A DNA stretch of 64,000 bases from an uncultured Agathobaculum sp. (GTDB lineage: Bacteria > Bacillota > Clostridia > Oscillospirales > Butyricicoccaceae), in assembly GCF_944380985.1 (NCBI RefSeq), contig NZ_CALWJJ010000006.1, positions 56,035 to 120,034 on the forward strand, in the 5' to 3' direction. Below the pieces are notes generated by a model. The model had not been told where the DNA came from. It made no database searches and saw only the letters and a list, made by a program, of their open reading frames with translations. The translations under genes were made by a program, and so were the position numbers. Numbering within the stretch: the first letter of the stretch is position 1; the number at the start of each line of letters is the position of its first letter. Shown here one piece after another: positions 52,797-63,637 of this stretch.

Positions 52797-54022
52797 ACAT
52801 CGTTGTGATCGGCGGCGGTGCAGCCGGGCTGATGGCTGCCGGCACCGCGGCCGAGGGCGGCGCGCAGGTGACGCTGCTAGAGACGAATGAAAAGGTTGGC
52901 CGCAAGCTGTTCATCACCGGCAAGGGGCGCTGCAATGTCTGTAACAACTGCGACACGCAGGATGTGTTGCAACATGTGCCGGTCAACCCACGTTTTTTGT
53001 ATTCCGCGCTCGGCTGCTTTGCGCCGGCGGATGTGATGGCTTTTTTTGAGGGGCGCGGTGTGCCGCTCAAGACCGAGCGGGGCGGCCGTGTTTTTCCCGT
53101 TTCCGATAAATCTGCGGATATTATTGACACGTTGTTTACCTGGATAAAGCACACGGGCGTTACCCTTGTCAAAGCAACCGCTTCGGCGGTCGAGATGGCG
53201 GACAGCCGTGTAACCGGCGTGCGCGCGGGCGGTCGGGTTTATCCGGCCGACCGCGTGATTGTTGCAACCGGTGGGGTGTCCTATCCACAAACTGGCTCGA
53301 CCGGGGACGGTTACCGCTTTGCCAGGGCAGCAGGCCACACGATTGTAACGCCGAACGGCTCGCTCGTGCCGCTTGTCACCCCAGGCGGATGCAAGGAGTT
53401 GATGGGGCTTAGCCTGCGCAACGTGCAGGTGAGCGTTTTTGAGGAGAATAAAAAGATCTGGTCGGATTTTGGTGAGATGCTGTTTACGCATTTTGGCCTG
53501 TCCGGCCCGCTCATCCTGTCTGCATCTGCGCACATGCGGCACTTTGGCAGTAAGGGGTATCATATCGAGATCGACCTTAAGCCTGCGCTCGATGAAAAAA
53601 CATTGGACAAACGCCTGCTGGCTGATTTCGACAAGCACAAAAATAGCGACTTTATCAATGCTCTGGATGAACTGCTGCCGCGCAAGCTCATCCCGGAGGT
53701 TGTGCGCCTATCCGGTATCGACCCGCGCGCGAAGGTAAACGGCATCACCAAAGCGCAGCGCGCCGATCTGTTGCACACACTCAAGCATTTTCTTGTCGTG
53801 GTGTCCGGCAAGCGCCCGGTTGCCGAGGCGATCGTCACCACGGGCGGTGTGTCGGTTAAGGAGATAAACCCTAGGACGATGGAATCGAAAAAATGCACCG
53901 GCCTGTATTTTGCGGGCGAGGTGCTCGATGTGGATGCATACACGGGCGGCTATAATTTACAAATCGCGTGGTCGACAGGCAGGCTTGCCGGTCTGGCGGC
54001 AGCGCAGCGGGAGGATGGATGA
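52793..54022 (+). CDS. NAD(P)/FAD-dependent oxidoreductase (HI0933/YhiN family)
   Basis: A flavoprotein of 409 residues related to HI0933, YhiN and BaiN. The FAD-binding Rossmann start VVIGGGAAGLMAAGTAA is at residues 3-19, with NEKVGRKLFITGKGRCNV next, then VIVATGGVSYPQTGSTGDGY, GLSGP and a C-terminal FAGEVLDVDAYTGGYNLQ. The start is TTG 52793 with GGAGGAC upstream inside the RpiR gene. Its last bases overlap cmk. The reaction is unknown for most members; bile-acid reduction by BaiN is one reported example and is not implied here. Confidence 0.88.
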   Translation: MNIVVIGGGAAGLMAAGTAAEGGAQVTLLETNEKVGRKLFITGKGRCNVCNNCDTQDVLQHVPVNPRFLYSALGCFAPADVMAFFEGRGVPLKTERGGRVFPVSDKSADIIDTLFTWIKHTGVTLVKATASAVEMADSRVTGVRAGGRVYPADRVIVATGGVSYPQTGSTGDGYRFARAAGHTIVTPNGSLVPLVTPGGCKELMGLSLRNVQVSVFEENKKIWSDFGEMLFTHFGLSGPLILSASAHMRHFGSKGYHIEIDLKPALDEKTLDKRLLADFDKHKNSDFINALDELLPRKLIPEVVRLSGIDPRAKVNGITKAQRADLLHTLKHFLVVVSGKRPVAEAIVTTGGVSVKEINPRTMESKKCTGLYFAGEVLDVDAYTGGYNLQIAWSTGRLAGLAAAQREDG

Positions 54023-54708
54023 TGAATTATATTTCGGTTGCTATTGACGGACCATCGGGCGCGGGCAAATCAACCGTTGCGCGCGCGGCTGCCGCTCGGC
54101 TGGGCTATGTTTATGTGGATACGGGCGCGATGTACCGTGCGATCGGCCTTGCGGCGTGCAGAAAGGGCATTGCGGGTGAGGATGCGGACAGCATTGCCGC
54201 CATGCTGCCTGCGATCGATATAAGGCTTGTCTATCAGGGCGGCACGCAGCATATTCTGCTAAACGGTGAGGATGTGTCGGACGCCATCCGCACACCCGAG
54301 ATCGCCCGCTATGCATCCAAGGTGTCGGCTGTGCCTGCGGTGCGTCAGTTTTTGCTGGAAACCCAGCGCGATATGGCAAAAAACGGTAATATCCTGATGG
54401 ATGGACGAGACATCGGCACGGTTATCCTGCCGGACGCGCCGGTCAAGATTTTTTTAACCGCCTCGGTTGAGACGCGCGCTGCGCGCCGCTATCTTGAGCT
54501 TGCCGGCAAAGGCCAACAGGTGACGCGCGAGGGCGTGCTGCGTGACGTAGTCGAGCGCGATCGGCAGGATATGTCGCGCGCGGTCGCGCCGCTGCGGCAG
54601 GCGGCGGACGCCGTGCTGCTCGACACAAGCGAGATGACGCTTGAGGAGAGTATCAAGGCCGTGCTGGCCATTATTCAAAAGAAAACAGAAGAAAACAGAG
54701 GGGTTTAG
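54022..54708 (+). CDS. cmk: Cytidylate kinase
   Basis: Cmk phosphorylates CMP and dCMP to the diphosphates. The 228-residue protein has the P-loop GPSGAGKST at residues 10-18, YVDTGAMYRAI, the MDGRDIGTVILPDAPVKIFL segment in several parts, and RDRQDMSR. ATG 54022 is 7 bases from GGGAGG; ATG 54019, one codon earlier, is closer than usual. It overlaps the stop of the flavoprotein gene and is followed after 2 bases by plsC. The cmk-plsC-ispH-rpsA order is typical of Clostridia. Confidence 0.94.
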   Translation: MNYISVAIDGPSGAGKSTVARAAAARLGYVYVDTGAMYRAIGLAACRKGIAGEDADSIAAMLPAIDIRLVYQGGTQHILLNGEDVSDAIRTPEIARYASKVSAVPAVRQFLLETQRDMAKNGNILMDGRDIGTVILPDAPVKIFLTASVETRAARRYLELAGKGQQVTREGVLRDVVERDRQDMSRAVAPLRQAADAVLLDTSEMTLEESIKAVLAIIQKKTEENRGV

Positions 54709-54710
54709 GC

Positions 54711-55295
54711 ATGAAGGTTAAATTCCATCGCTGGATGCAATGGATCGCGGTGCCGATTGTGGCGCTCGTGTTCCACATCTACTTTGGCTACAAAGTTATT
54801 GGAAGGGAAAATATACCGGCGGGTGGCTGCGTCGTCTGTCCGAACCATGTGCAGCTGTCCGATCCGCCGTTTGCAGCGGTTGCGCTGGGGCAGGGCACGC
54901 CGCTGCGCCTGATGGCGAAAAAAGAGCTATTTCGCAACCGGGTGTTTGCCTGGCTGATCGGCGCGCTGGGCGCCTTTCCGATCGACCGGGAGGGCGCGGA
55001 CATCACTGCGATAAAAACCGCGCTTGGCTGTGTGCGCGAGGGGCACAAGCTGATTATCTTCCCGCAGGGCACGCGAGACGCGGCCGAGGGCGAGACCAAA
55101 AAAGGTGCTGCGATGCTGGCGGTCAAGACCCGCGCGCCCATCCTGCCCATGTATATATCTGAGGGCAAGCGATTTCGCTGCAGGGCATGGGTTGTGATCG
55201 GCAAGCCTTTTATGCCGGATGCAAAGGAGAAGGACTATAGCGTAATTGCTGACGATATTTTGCAGCACATCTATGCGCTTAAGGAGCAGTTATGA
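54711..55295 (+). CDS. plsC: 1-acyl-sn-glycerol-3-phosphate acyltransferase
   Basis: PlsC acylates lysophosphatidic acid to phosphatidic acid at the membrane. The 194-residue protein has an N-terminal hydrophobic helix (about 8-27), the catalytic NHxxxxD motif as NHVQLSD (residues 45-51), and the acceptor-binding FPQGTR (117-122; the usual form is FPEGTR). The short length is normal for Firmicute members. Its TGA overlaps the ispH ATG by four bases. Confidence 0.92.
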   Translation: MKVKFHRWMQWIAVPIVALVFHIYFGYKVIGRENIPAGGCVVCPNHVQLSDPPFAAVALGQGTPLRLMAKKELFRNRVFAWLIGALGAFPIDREGADITAIKTALGCVREGHKLIIFPQGTRDAAEGETKKGAAMLAVKTRAPILPMYISEGKRFRCRAWVVIGKPFMPDAKEKDYSVIADDILQHIYALKEQL

Positions 55296-57241
55296 GCAAA
55301 GTAACAGTAGCTAAGACCGCCGGCTTTTGCTTTGGCGTGCGCCGCGCGGTAGAGCTGGCCGAACACGAGGCGTCAGAAAACGGCATGATCTGGGCATATG
55401 GTGAGATTATCCATAATATGCATGAGATCGCGCGGCTAGAACGGCAGGGCGTGCGCACTGCGCAGACGATCGACGAGATACCAAATGGGGCAAAGGTGCT
55501 GATCCGAGCACACGGTGTGCCGCGCGTGGTCTACCGCGCGATGGAGGAAAAAGGCTGCGAGGTGCTCGACGCGACCTGCCCGTTTGTGCAGAAAATCCAT
55601 CGGATCGTGGACGAGGAGAGCCAGGCCGGCCGTCTGGTGGCCATTCTGGGTAGCGCCGGCCACCCCGAGGTGGTGGGCATCCAGGGCTGGTGCGAGCAAT
55701 CGGTCGTACTGGATGGGGAGGAGCAGGTGCGCGCCTTCGCGGGCGATCCCGCAAATGCCAGTCGGCCGATTTCGCTTGTCGCACAGACCACAGTTAACCG
55801 GGCGATTTGGAATATTTCCGTCGAGCTGATAAAAAAAAGGTGTACAAACCTTAAAATTTTTGATACAATATGTAAAGCAACGGATGAGCGTCAGTCGGAG
55901 GCTCGTCTGCTTGCCGGTGCGTCGGATCAGATGATTGTGATTGGCGACAAGAAAAGCTCCAACACAAAGCGGCTGTATGAAATCAGCCGTTCGCTGTGCA
56001 GCAATGTGCTTTATATCGAGGACGCAGCAGAGCTTACAGCGCAAGCGCTCTGCCGGGATGGGCGCGTCGGGATCACAGCGGGAGCATCGACACCGGCATG
56101 GATAATTAAGGAGGTCAGTAACATGATGAGCGAAGAAACCAAGATCGAAAATGGTGAGGACTTTGCGGCAATGCTCGAAGAGTCCTTCAAAACTTTAAAT
56201 ACAGGAGAGAAAGTCACCGGTACCGTAGTTGCAGTGTCCACGACCGATGTTCAGGTTGACCTTGGCGTCAAGCACACCGCATATATTCCGGTAAACGAGT
56301 TGTCGGACGACCCGAATTATGACGTGACGGCCAACATCCACCCGGGCGATGAGATCGAGGCGGTTGTCGTACGCGTCAACGACAGCGAAGGCACGGTTAC
56401 CCTGTCTAAAAAGCGCGTCGATCAGCTCAAAGGCTGGGAGAGCATCGAAAAGGCCTACGAGGAGCATGCCGTTGTCGAGGGCACGATTATTGAGGAAAAC
56501 CGCGGCGGCGTGGTTGCGACCGCGTTTGGCGTGCGTGTCTTTATTCCGGCAAGCCAGACCGGCGTTCCGAAGGATCAGCCGATGGGCCAGCTGGTCAAGA
56601 CCACCCAGTCTTTCTATATCACCGAGATCAACCGTCAGCGCAAGCGCGTAGTCGGATCGATCCGACAGATCCAGCAGGAGGCGCGCAAAGCGGCCGCCGA
56701 AAAGATCTGGAGCACCATCGAGGTCGGTAACGAGTATGAGGGTACGGTCAAGTCGCTGACTTCCTACGGCGCGTTTGTCGACATCGGCGGCGTAGACGGT
56801 ATGGTCCATATCTCCGAGCTGTCCTGGGGCCGCATCAAGCATCCGTCTGAGGTTGTCAATGTCGGCGACACGGTCAAGGTATTCGTCATCGGCCTGGATA
56901 AGGAGAATCACAAGATTTCGCTCGGCTACAAGCGCGAAGAGGATAATCCGTGGAATATCTTCAATGCCAAGTACAGTGTGGGCGACACGGCTGAGGTCAA
57001 GATCCTCAAGTTCATGCCTTTTGGCGCGTTCGCTGAGATCGTTCCGGGTGTGGACGGCCTGATCCATATTTCTCAGATCGCAGATCACCGCATCGCAAAG
57101 CCCGAGGATGTGCTCGAGGTCGGCCAGCAGGTGGAAGCTAAGATCATCGACATCAATGACGAGAAGAAGAAAGTTTCCCTGTCCATCCGCGCGCTGCTCG
57201 TGGGGGATGAGGAATACAGTCAGGAGGAAGAAGAGGAGTAA
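55292..57241 (+). CDS. ispH: Fusion of IspH (HMBPP reductase) and ribosomal protein S1
   Basis: A 649-residue bifunctional protein. Residues 1-277 are IspH, the last enzyme of the MEP isoprenoid pathway, with the three iron-sulfur cysteines C13 (GFCFGV), C97 (DATCPFV) and C195 (FDTICKAT) and the E127-containing GHPEVVG. Residues about 278-649 contain four S1 RNA-binding repeats, ending in an acidic EEEEE tail. This fusion is known from Clostridia. A strong internal ribosome binding site and ATG at the domain border (56108-56125) suggest that S1 is also made alone. The gene ends at a strong terminator. Confidence 0.94.
   Translation: MSKVTVAKTAGFCFGVRRAVELAEHEASENGMIWAYGEIIHNMHEIARLERQGVRTAQTIDEIPNGAKVLIRAHGVPRVVYRAMEEKGCEVLDATCPFVQKIHRIVDEESQAGRLVAILGSAGHPEVVGIQGWCEQSVVLDGEEQVRAFAGDPANASRPISLVAQTTVNRAIWNISVELIKKRCTNLKIFDTICKATDERQSEARLLAGASDQMIVIGDKKSSNTKRLYEISRSLCSNVLYIEDAAELTAQALCRDGRVGITAGASTPAWIIKEVSNMMSEETKIENGEDFAAMLEESFKTLNTGEKVTGTVVAVSTTDVQVDLGVKHTAYIPVNELSDDPNYDVTANIHPGDEIEAVVVRVNDSEGTVTLSKKRVDQLKGWESIEKAYEEHAVVEGTIIEENRGGVVATAFGVRVFIPASQTGVPKDQPMGQLVKTTQSFYITEINRQRKRVVGSIRQIQQEARKAAAEKIWSTIEVGNEYEGTVKSLTSYGAFVDIGGVDGMVHISELSWGRIKHPSEVVNVGDTVKVFVIGLDKENHKISLGYKREEDNPWNIFNAKYSVGDTAEVKILKFMPFGAFAEIVPGVDGLIHISQIADHRIAKPEDVLEVGQQVEAKIIDINDEKKKVSLSIRALLVGDEEYSQEEEEE
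56108..56125 (+). promoter_or_regulatory. Internal ribosome binding site and start for free S1
   Basis: AAGGAGGT at 56108-56115 lies 7 bases before ATG 56123, in frame (codon 278 of ispH-rpsA), with a second ATG at 56126. Translation from here would give a 372-residue S1-only protein starting [13 protein letters not shown]. Confidence 0.65.
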
Positions 57242-57294
57242 TTCTCCTTTTTGCGCCAAACTGTCTGAAATATTAGGGATTTTTGTTCCTGCAA

Positions 57295-57327
57295 AGAAGC
57301 ATCCGAACAGGATGCTTCTTTTTTTTC
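57295..57327 (+). terminator. Terminator after ispH-rpsA
   Basis: AGAAGCATCC and GGATGCTTCT form a 10-bp stem with a 5-base loop, followed by eight or more T residues. Confidence 0.93.
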
Positions 57328-57367
57328 CTCGTGCTGCGTATACTTGCCCCGGAAAGGGGGCGGACGT

Positions 57368-58060
57368 ATGCGGCGGCACAGATCACGAAAAAAGACAAGG
57401 AGAGCAGCTGTGGTTTTACTGCTCGCGCTGACAGGCATGATGCTGCTGGCAGCATCGCAGCAGATGCACCGCGTGTTCATGGAGTACGCTGCAAACGTCT
57501 GCGAGGACAGTGCCATTCAGGAAATTAACAATCTGATGCAGGAGGAAGTATTCTCCGACCCGGAAACGTATGAAAACATGGTAATTTTAGAGCGCGATAG
57601 CGAAAATCATGTCACCGCGCTGCGCACCGATGTGATCGCGATCGGTCAAATCAAGGCAAGGTTGGTAAATGGTCTGTTTGAGCGGCTCGAAGATCTTGAG
57701 CAGACGACTATCGAGGTGCCGCTCGGATCGGTTTTCGCGCCAAGTTTTTTAAGCGGTATGGGCCCGGCTGTCGATGTTGGCATGGCTGCGCTGACCCAGA
57801 TGGAGGCCGAGTTTGTCAGCGCGTTTTCTGCTGCCGGCATCAACCAGACGCGGCACAATATCATCATTGAGATTCACGCGGGCTTCCGCATTCTAACACC
57901 GTTTGGCGGAGAGGACCGAGAGATTGTCAGCAGCTATCCGGTAACAGATACAGTGATCGTCGGCACCGTACCCGAGCGATATGCCTACATCGACGATGTG
58001 GGCTCGGGCCTGCTTGGGCAGATCAGCGATTATGATAATTCACCTGAAAACGGAAAATAA
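57368..58060 (+). CDS. yunB: Sporulation protein YunB
   Basis: YunB is a membrane-associated protein made in the mother cell during sporulation of Bacillus; its molecular role is unclear. The 230-residue protein has a basic N-terminus (MRRHRSRKKTRR), one membrane helix (about residues 15-32), then an extracytoplasmic domain with IEVPLGSVFAPSFLSGMGP and INQTRHNIIIEIHA. ATG 57368 has AAGGGGGCGG upstream; an earlier in-frame GTG/ATG reading would place that site inside the gene. It is a monocistronic unit between two housekeeping blocks. Confidence 0.87.
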   Translation: MRRHRSRKKTRRAAVVLLLALTGMMLLAASQQMHRVFMEYAANVCEDSAIQEINNLMQEEVFSDPETYENMVILERDSENHVTALRTDVIAIGQIKARLVNGLFERLEDLEQTTIEVPLGSVFAPSFLSGMGPAVDVGMAALTQMEAEFVSAFSAAGINQTRHNIIIEIHAGFRILTPFGGEDREIVSSYPVTDTVIVGTVPERYAYIDDVGSGLLGQISDYDNSPENGK

Positions 58061-60115
<2,055 letters not shown>

Positions 60116-60116
60116 C

Positions 60117-60404
60117 ATGGCAATTTCGCGAAAAGAGATTGAGCACATTGCATCCCTGGCGCGTCTGGACTCGACGGGTGGCATTTTCGACCGCCTGGCG
60201 GAGGACATGCAGGGCATTGTCGGTATGGTGGACAAGCTCGCCGAGCTTGACCTTGGCGACATCACTGACGTCATCAGCACCGAGCGCAAAAATGCATTCC
60301 ACGAGGATGAGGTCATTCAGGAGTATACGCCGGACGAGCTTATCGAGCCTAACGCGCCGGACTTTCAGGCGGGCGGCGTAGCCGTGCCGCGTGTGGTCGA
60401 GTAA
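60117..60404 (+). CDS. gatC: Asp-tRNA(Asn)/Glu-tRNA(Gln) amidotransferase subunit C
   Basis: GatC is the small bridging subunit of the GatCAB amidotransferase that converts Glu-tRNA(Gln) or Asp-tRNA(Asn) into the cognate species. The 95-residue protein has the family start ISRKEIEHIASLARLD, a helix with MVDKLAELD, and the tail VIQEYTPDELIEPNAPDF. AGGAGGAAG lies in the end of ligA. Its presence with gatAB indicates that the organism uses the indirect route for Gln-tRNA and perhaps Asn-tRNA. Confidence 0.93.
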   Translation: MAISRKEIEHIASLARLDSTGGIFDRLAEDMQGIVGMVDKLAELDLGDITDVISTERKNAFHEDEVIQEYTPDELIEPNAPDFQAGGVAVPRVVE

Positions 60405-60422
60405 AAGGGAGGACAGAAAACG

Positions 60423-61892
60423 ATGGCACTTTATGAAAAAACAGCGGCCGAGCTGTCCGAGCTGCTGGCAAAAAAGGAAATCTCTGCGGTTGAGCTTGCA
60501 AAGGATGTTTTTGCCCGCACAAAAGCGGTCGAAGACAGCGTGCAGGGCTATGTGACACTTACCGAACAAGCCGCGCTCGCGAAGGCTGAAGCGGTGGATC
60601 GGAAGCGCGCCGCAGGAGAAAAACTGTCCGTGCTTGCGGGCATTCCCATTGCTGTCAAGGATAATATCTGCACCAAAGGAACGCTTACTACCTGCGCTTC
60701 CAAGATGCTTTACAACTTTAAGCCGCCGTATAACGCGACGGTTATGGAAAAGCTCGCCGCGCACGATGTGGTCGTGACCGGCAAGGCGAATATGGATGAG
60801 TTCGCAATGGGTTCTTCTTGCGAAAACTCGGCCGCGCACCCGACCCACAACCCACACGGCCTGACCCGCGTGCCGGGCGGTTCGTCCGGTGGCTCGGCGG
60901 CGGTCGTCGCCGCGGGCGAGGCGCCGCTCGCGCTCGGCTCGGACACCGGCGGCTCGATCCGCCAGCCTGCGTCGTTCTGCGGCGTGGTCGGCCTTAAGCC
61001 AACCTATGGCGCGGTTTCCCGTTACGGCTTGATTGCGTTTGCCTCCTCGCTCGACCAGATCGGCCCGTTTGGCCGTTCGGTTGAGGATGCGGCTATGCTG
61101 CTCGACGCTATTACCGGACATGATCCGCTGCATGACTCCACCTCGGTGAAGACCCCGTTCGAAGGCTCTGTGCGCGCGAATTTGAACGCGGACGTCAAGG
61201 GCATAAAGATTGGCCTGCCAAAGGAATACTTCGGCGCGGGCGTTTCAGACGCGGTGCGCAAAAGCGTGATGGCCGCAGCCGAGACCTACAAAAGCCTCGG
61301 CGCGGAGGTGTTTGAGATCTCGCTGCCGCTTGTCGAATACGCGCTGCCGGTGTACTACATCCTGTCGTCGGCCGAGGCATCCTCAAACCTGGCGCGCTTT
61401 GACGGCGTAAAGTACGGCTACCGCACGCCCAACGCGGGCGACGACGTGGTCGCGCTCTATGTCAAATCCCGCTCCGAGGGCTTTGGCGCGGAGGTGCAGC
61501 GCCGTATCATGCTGGGTACCTATGTACTCTCATCCGGCTATTATGACGCCTACTACAAAAAGGCGCGCGCCGCGCAGCGCAAGATCCGCGAGGAGTTTGC
61601 GGGTGCGTTTGAAAAGTGCGATGTCATCCTGACTCCAGTCGCGCCGACCACGGCGTATGAGATTGGCTCTAAGACGACCAACCCACTTGAAATGTACGCG
61701 GGCGACATCTGTACAGTGTCGGTCAACATCGCAGGCCTGCCGGGCCTTGTGCAGCCCTGCGGCTTTGATGAGAATAAAATGCCCATCGGCATGCAGTTGA
61801 TCGGCCCGCGCTTTGGCGAGCAAACGCTTCTGAATGCCGGTCTTGCTTTCGAGCAGGCTTCGGGTTTGAAAAACATCATTGCGGCGCTGTAA
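60423..61892 (+). CDS. gatA: Asp-tRNA(Asn)/Glu-tRNA(Gln) amidotransferase subunit A
   Basis: GatA is the amidase subunit that releases ammonia from glutamine. The 489-residue protein has the complete amidase triad: K79 (IAVKDN), cis-Ser S154 (GGSSGGSAA) and nucleophile S178 (GSDTGGSIR). Ribosome binding site GGGAGGA precedes ATG 60423. It lies between gatC and gatB on one transcript. Confidence 0.96.
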   Translation: MALYEKTAAELSELLAKKEISAVELAKDVFARTKAVEDSVQGYVTLTEQAALAKAEAVDRKRAAGEKLSVLAGIPIAVKDNICTKGTLTTCASKMLYNFKPPYNATVMEKLAAHDVVVTGKANMDEFAMGSSCENSAAHPTHNPHGLTRVPGGSSGGSAAVVAAGEAPLALGSDTGGSIRQPASFCGVVGLKPTYGAVSRYGLIAFASSLDQIGPFGRSVEDAAMLLDAITGHDPLHDSTSVKTPFEGSVRANLNADVKGIKIGLPKEYFGAGVSDAVRKSVMAAAETYKSLGAEVFEISLPLVEYALPVYYILSSAEASSNLARFDGVKYGYRTPNAGDDVVALYVKSRSEGFGAEVQRRIMLGTYVLSSGYYDAYYKKARAAQRKIREEFAGAFEKCDVILTPVAPTTAYEIGSKTTNPLEMYAGDICTVSVNIAGLPGLVQPCGFDENKMPIGMQLIGPRFGEQTLLNAGLAFEQASGLKNIIAAL

Positions 61893-61906
61893 GGAGGTTT
61901 CGACCA

Positions 61907-63331
61907 ATGAAATATCAACCTGTCATCGGCCTTGAGGTGCATGCCGAACTGTCTACCAAGAGCAAGATTTACTGCTCGTGCTCGACATCTTTCGGCGCGC
62001 CGATCAATACGCATACTTGCCCGGTCTGCACGGGCATGCCGGGCGCGCTGCCCGTGCTCAACCGTGAGGTCGTTCACTTTGCGGCCAAGATGGGCCTTGC
62101 GACCGGCTGCACGGTCAACCGTCTGTGCAAGGCTGACCGTAAGAACTACTTCTATCCCGATCTGCCCAAGGCGTATCAGATCTCGCAGTACGATGTACCG
62201 CTCTGCGAGAACGGCGAAGTGTTTTTCTATGTTGACGGTGAAAAAAAGTCCTGCCGCCTTGAGCGCATCCATTTTGAGGAAGATGCAGGCAAGCTGCTGC
62301 ACGACGAAATCGACGGTACGGTCGTCGACTTTAACCGCTGCGGCGTGCCGCTGATAGAAATGGTCACGCGCCCCGATCTGCACTCCTCGGCCGAAGCCAA
62401 AGAATTTTTGGAGATGATTAAGACCACGCTGTCTTATCTTGACATATGCGACTGTAAGATGGAGGAAGGCTCGATCCGCTGCGATGTCAACGTCTCAGTT
62501 CGACCGGAGGGATCCGACGAGTTCGGCACCCGCGTGGAGATGAAGAACATCAACACATTTTCGGGCGCGGTGCGCGCGATCGACTATGAGGTCGCCCGTC
62601 AGATCGAGGTGCTCGAGAGCGGCGGTGAAATCCAGCAGGAAACGCGCCGATGGGATGATGTTAAGCTCAAGAACACGGTTATGCGCACCAAGGAGGATGC
62701 ACAGGACTACCGCTATTTCCCAGATCCCGACCTGATCGCGGTTGAAATTGACGAAGAATGGATGCAAAGAATCGAAAGTGAGATTCCCGAGCTGCCGATT
62801 GCGCGCTATGAGCGTTATTTGAACGACTATGGCATGACTGCCATGGAGGCGCGCCAGATCTCTGATAGCTTCTCTAAGGCAGAGCTGCTCGACGCTGCGG
62901 CGAAAAAGGTAAAGCCCAAGGCGGCGGCCAACTGGATTTTGTCGGATATTTCCAAGTATCTTAACGACAAGAGCATTGAGCTAGGCGATACCAAACTGAC
63001 TGCTGACAAGTTAGTCGAGCTAGTGGGGCTGATCGAGGCTGGCACAATTTCGGGCGCTGCGGGCAAAAAGGTGCTGCCTGCGATGTTTGAGACCGACGAG
63101 ACAGTCGAGCGTATTGTCGAGCGTATGGGCCTTAAGCAGGTGTCCGATGAGAGCGCTATCCTTGCTATCGTGCAGCAGGTTATTGCGGATAACGAAAAAG
63201 CGGTCAGCGACTTCAAGGCGGGCAAAAATGTCACAGGCTTCCTTGTGGGTCAGTGTATGAAAGCCTCCAAAGGGCAGGGCAATCCGCAGATCATCAACAA
63301 GCTGATCGCGCAGGAGCTGGCAAAGCTGTAA
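61907..63331 (+). CDS. gatB: Asp-tRNA(Asn)/Glu-tRNA(Gln) amidotransferase subunit B
   Basis: GatB binds the mischarged tRNA, activates its carboxylate with ATP and receives ammonia from GatA. The 474-residue protein opens with the signature PVIGLEVHAELSTKSKIYC and has the zinc-like cysteine set CSCS then CPVCTG. It also shows KNYFYPDLPKAYQISQYD (in two parts) and the C-terminal tail domain with NWILSDISKYLN and KNVTGFLVGQCMK. AAGGAGG precedes the ATG. A hairpin terminator follows 47 bases after the stop. Confidence 0.96.
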   Translation: MKYQPVIGLEVHAELSTKSKIYCSCSTSFGAPINTHTCPVCTGMPGALPVLNREVVHFAAKMGLATGCTVNRLCKADRKNYFYPDLPKAYQISQYDVPLCENGEVFFYVDGEKKSCRLERIHFEEDAGKLLHDEIDGTVVDFNRCGVPLIEMVTRPDLHSSAEAKEFLEMIKTTLSYLDICDCKMEEGSIRCDVNVSVRPEGSDEFGTRVEMKNINTFSGAVRAIDYEVARQIEVLESGGEIQQETRRWDDVKLKNTVMRTKEDAQDYRYFPDPDLIAVEIDEEWMQRIESEIPELPIARYERYLNDYGMTAMEARQISDSFSKAELLDAAAKKVKPKAAANWILSDISKYLNDKSIELGDTKLTADKLVELVGLIEAGTISGAAGKKVLPAMFETDETVERIVERMGLKQVSDESAILAIVQQVIADNEKAVSDFKAGKNVTGFLVGQCMKASKGQGNPQIINKLIAQELAKL

Positions 63332-63378
63332 GTCGAATTCGCCTGTGCAAAAGGCTGTGTTGTCCGAGAAGGAAAAAC

Positions 63379-63412
63379 AAAATACCGCCGACTTCTATCG
63401 GCGGTATTTTAT
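63379..63412. terminator. Terminator after gatB
   Basis: AAAATACCGCCGA and TCGGCGGTATTTT form a 13-bp stem followed by T-rich sequence. The stem is almost identical to the one at 30739-30770. Confidence 0.88.
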
Positions 63413-63545
63413 CTTTACGCCGGACGTCTATGATGTTCTGGGTCAACCTGTTGGCTTAACGGTACGGATGCAGGTGTATCACGATCTTTGTAGTCAGAGC
63501 TTGTAGAAAAGAGCTATGCAGACTAATACGGCATTTTCTGTCATC
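63413..63545. other. Intergenic stretch without a recognisable gene
   Basis: No supported ORF, RNA gene or repeat is seen between the gatB terminator and the tRNA-side terminator. Confidence 0.6.
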
Positions 63546-63590
63546 GCAAAAATAAACGAGCCCTCTGAAATCAACTGATTCCAGAGGGCA
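63546..63590 (-). terminator. tRNA-side terminator on the minus strand
   Basis: GCCCTCTG and CAGAGGGC pair, with AATC/GATT pairing inside, and the minus strand then reads CTCGTTTATTTTTG. It lies directly after the CCA end of the tRNA-Pro fragment, as expected for the original terminator of that tRNA gene. Confidence 0.75.
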
Positions 63591-63592
63591 TT

Positions 63593-63637
63593 TGGTCCGA
63601 GTGACAGGATTCGAACCTGCGGCATCCTGCTCCCAAA
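63593..63637 (-). other. 3' fragment of tRNA-Pro (anticodon UGG); candidate attachment site
   Basis: On the minus strand these 45 bases run from the anticodon loop (TTTGGGA) through GCAGG, the variable region, the T arm GGTTCGAATCC and the acceptor strand to CCA. The acceptor and T arm nearly match the intact tRNA-Pro(GGG) at 26491. The bases before the loop (ACATAGG) do not form the 5' half of the anticodon stem and no D arm follows, so the gene is cut at the anticodon loop. This is the usual product of integration into a tRNA gene by a tyrosine recombinase. Confidence 0.75.
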
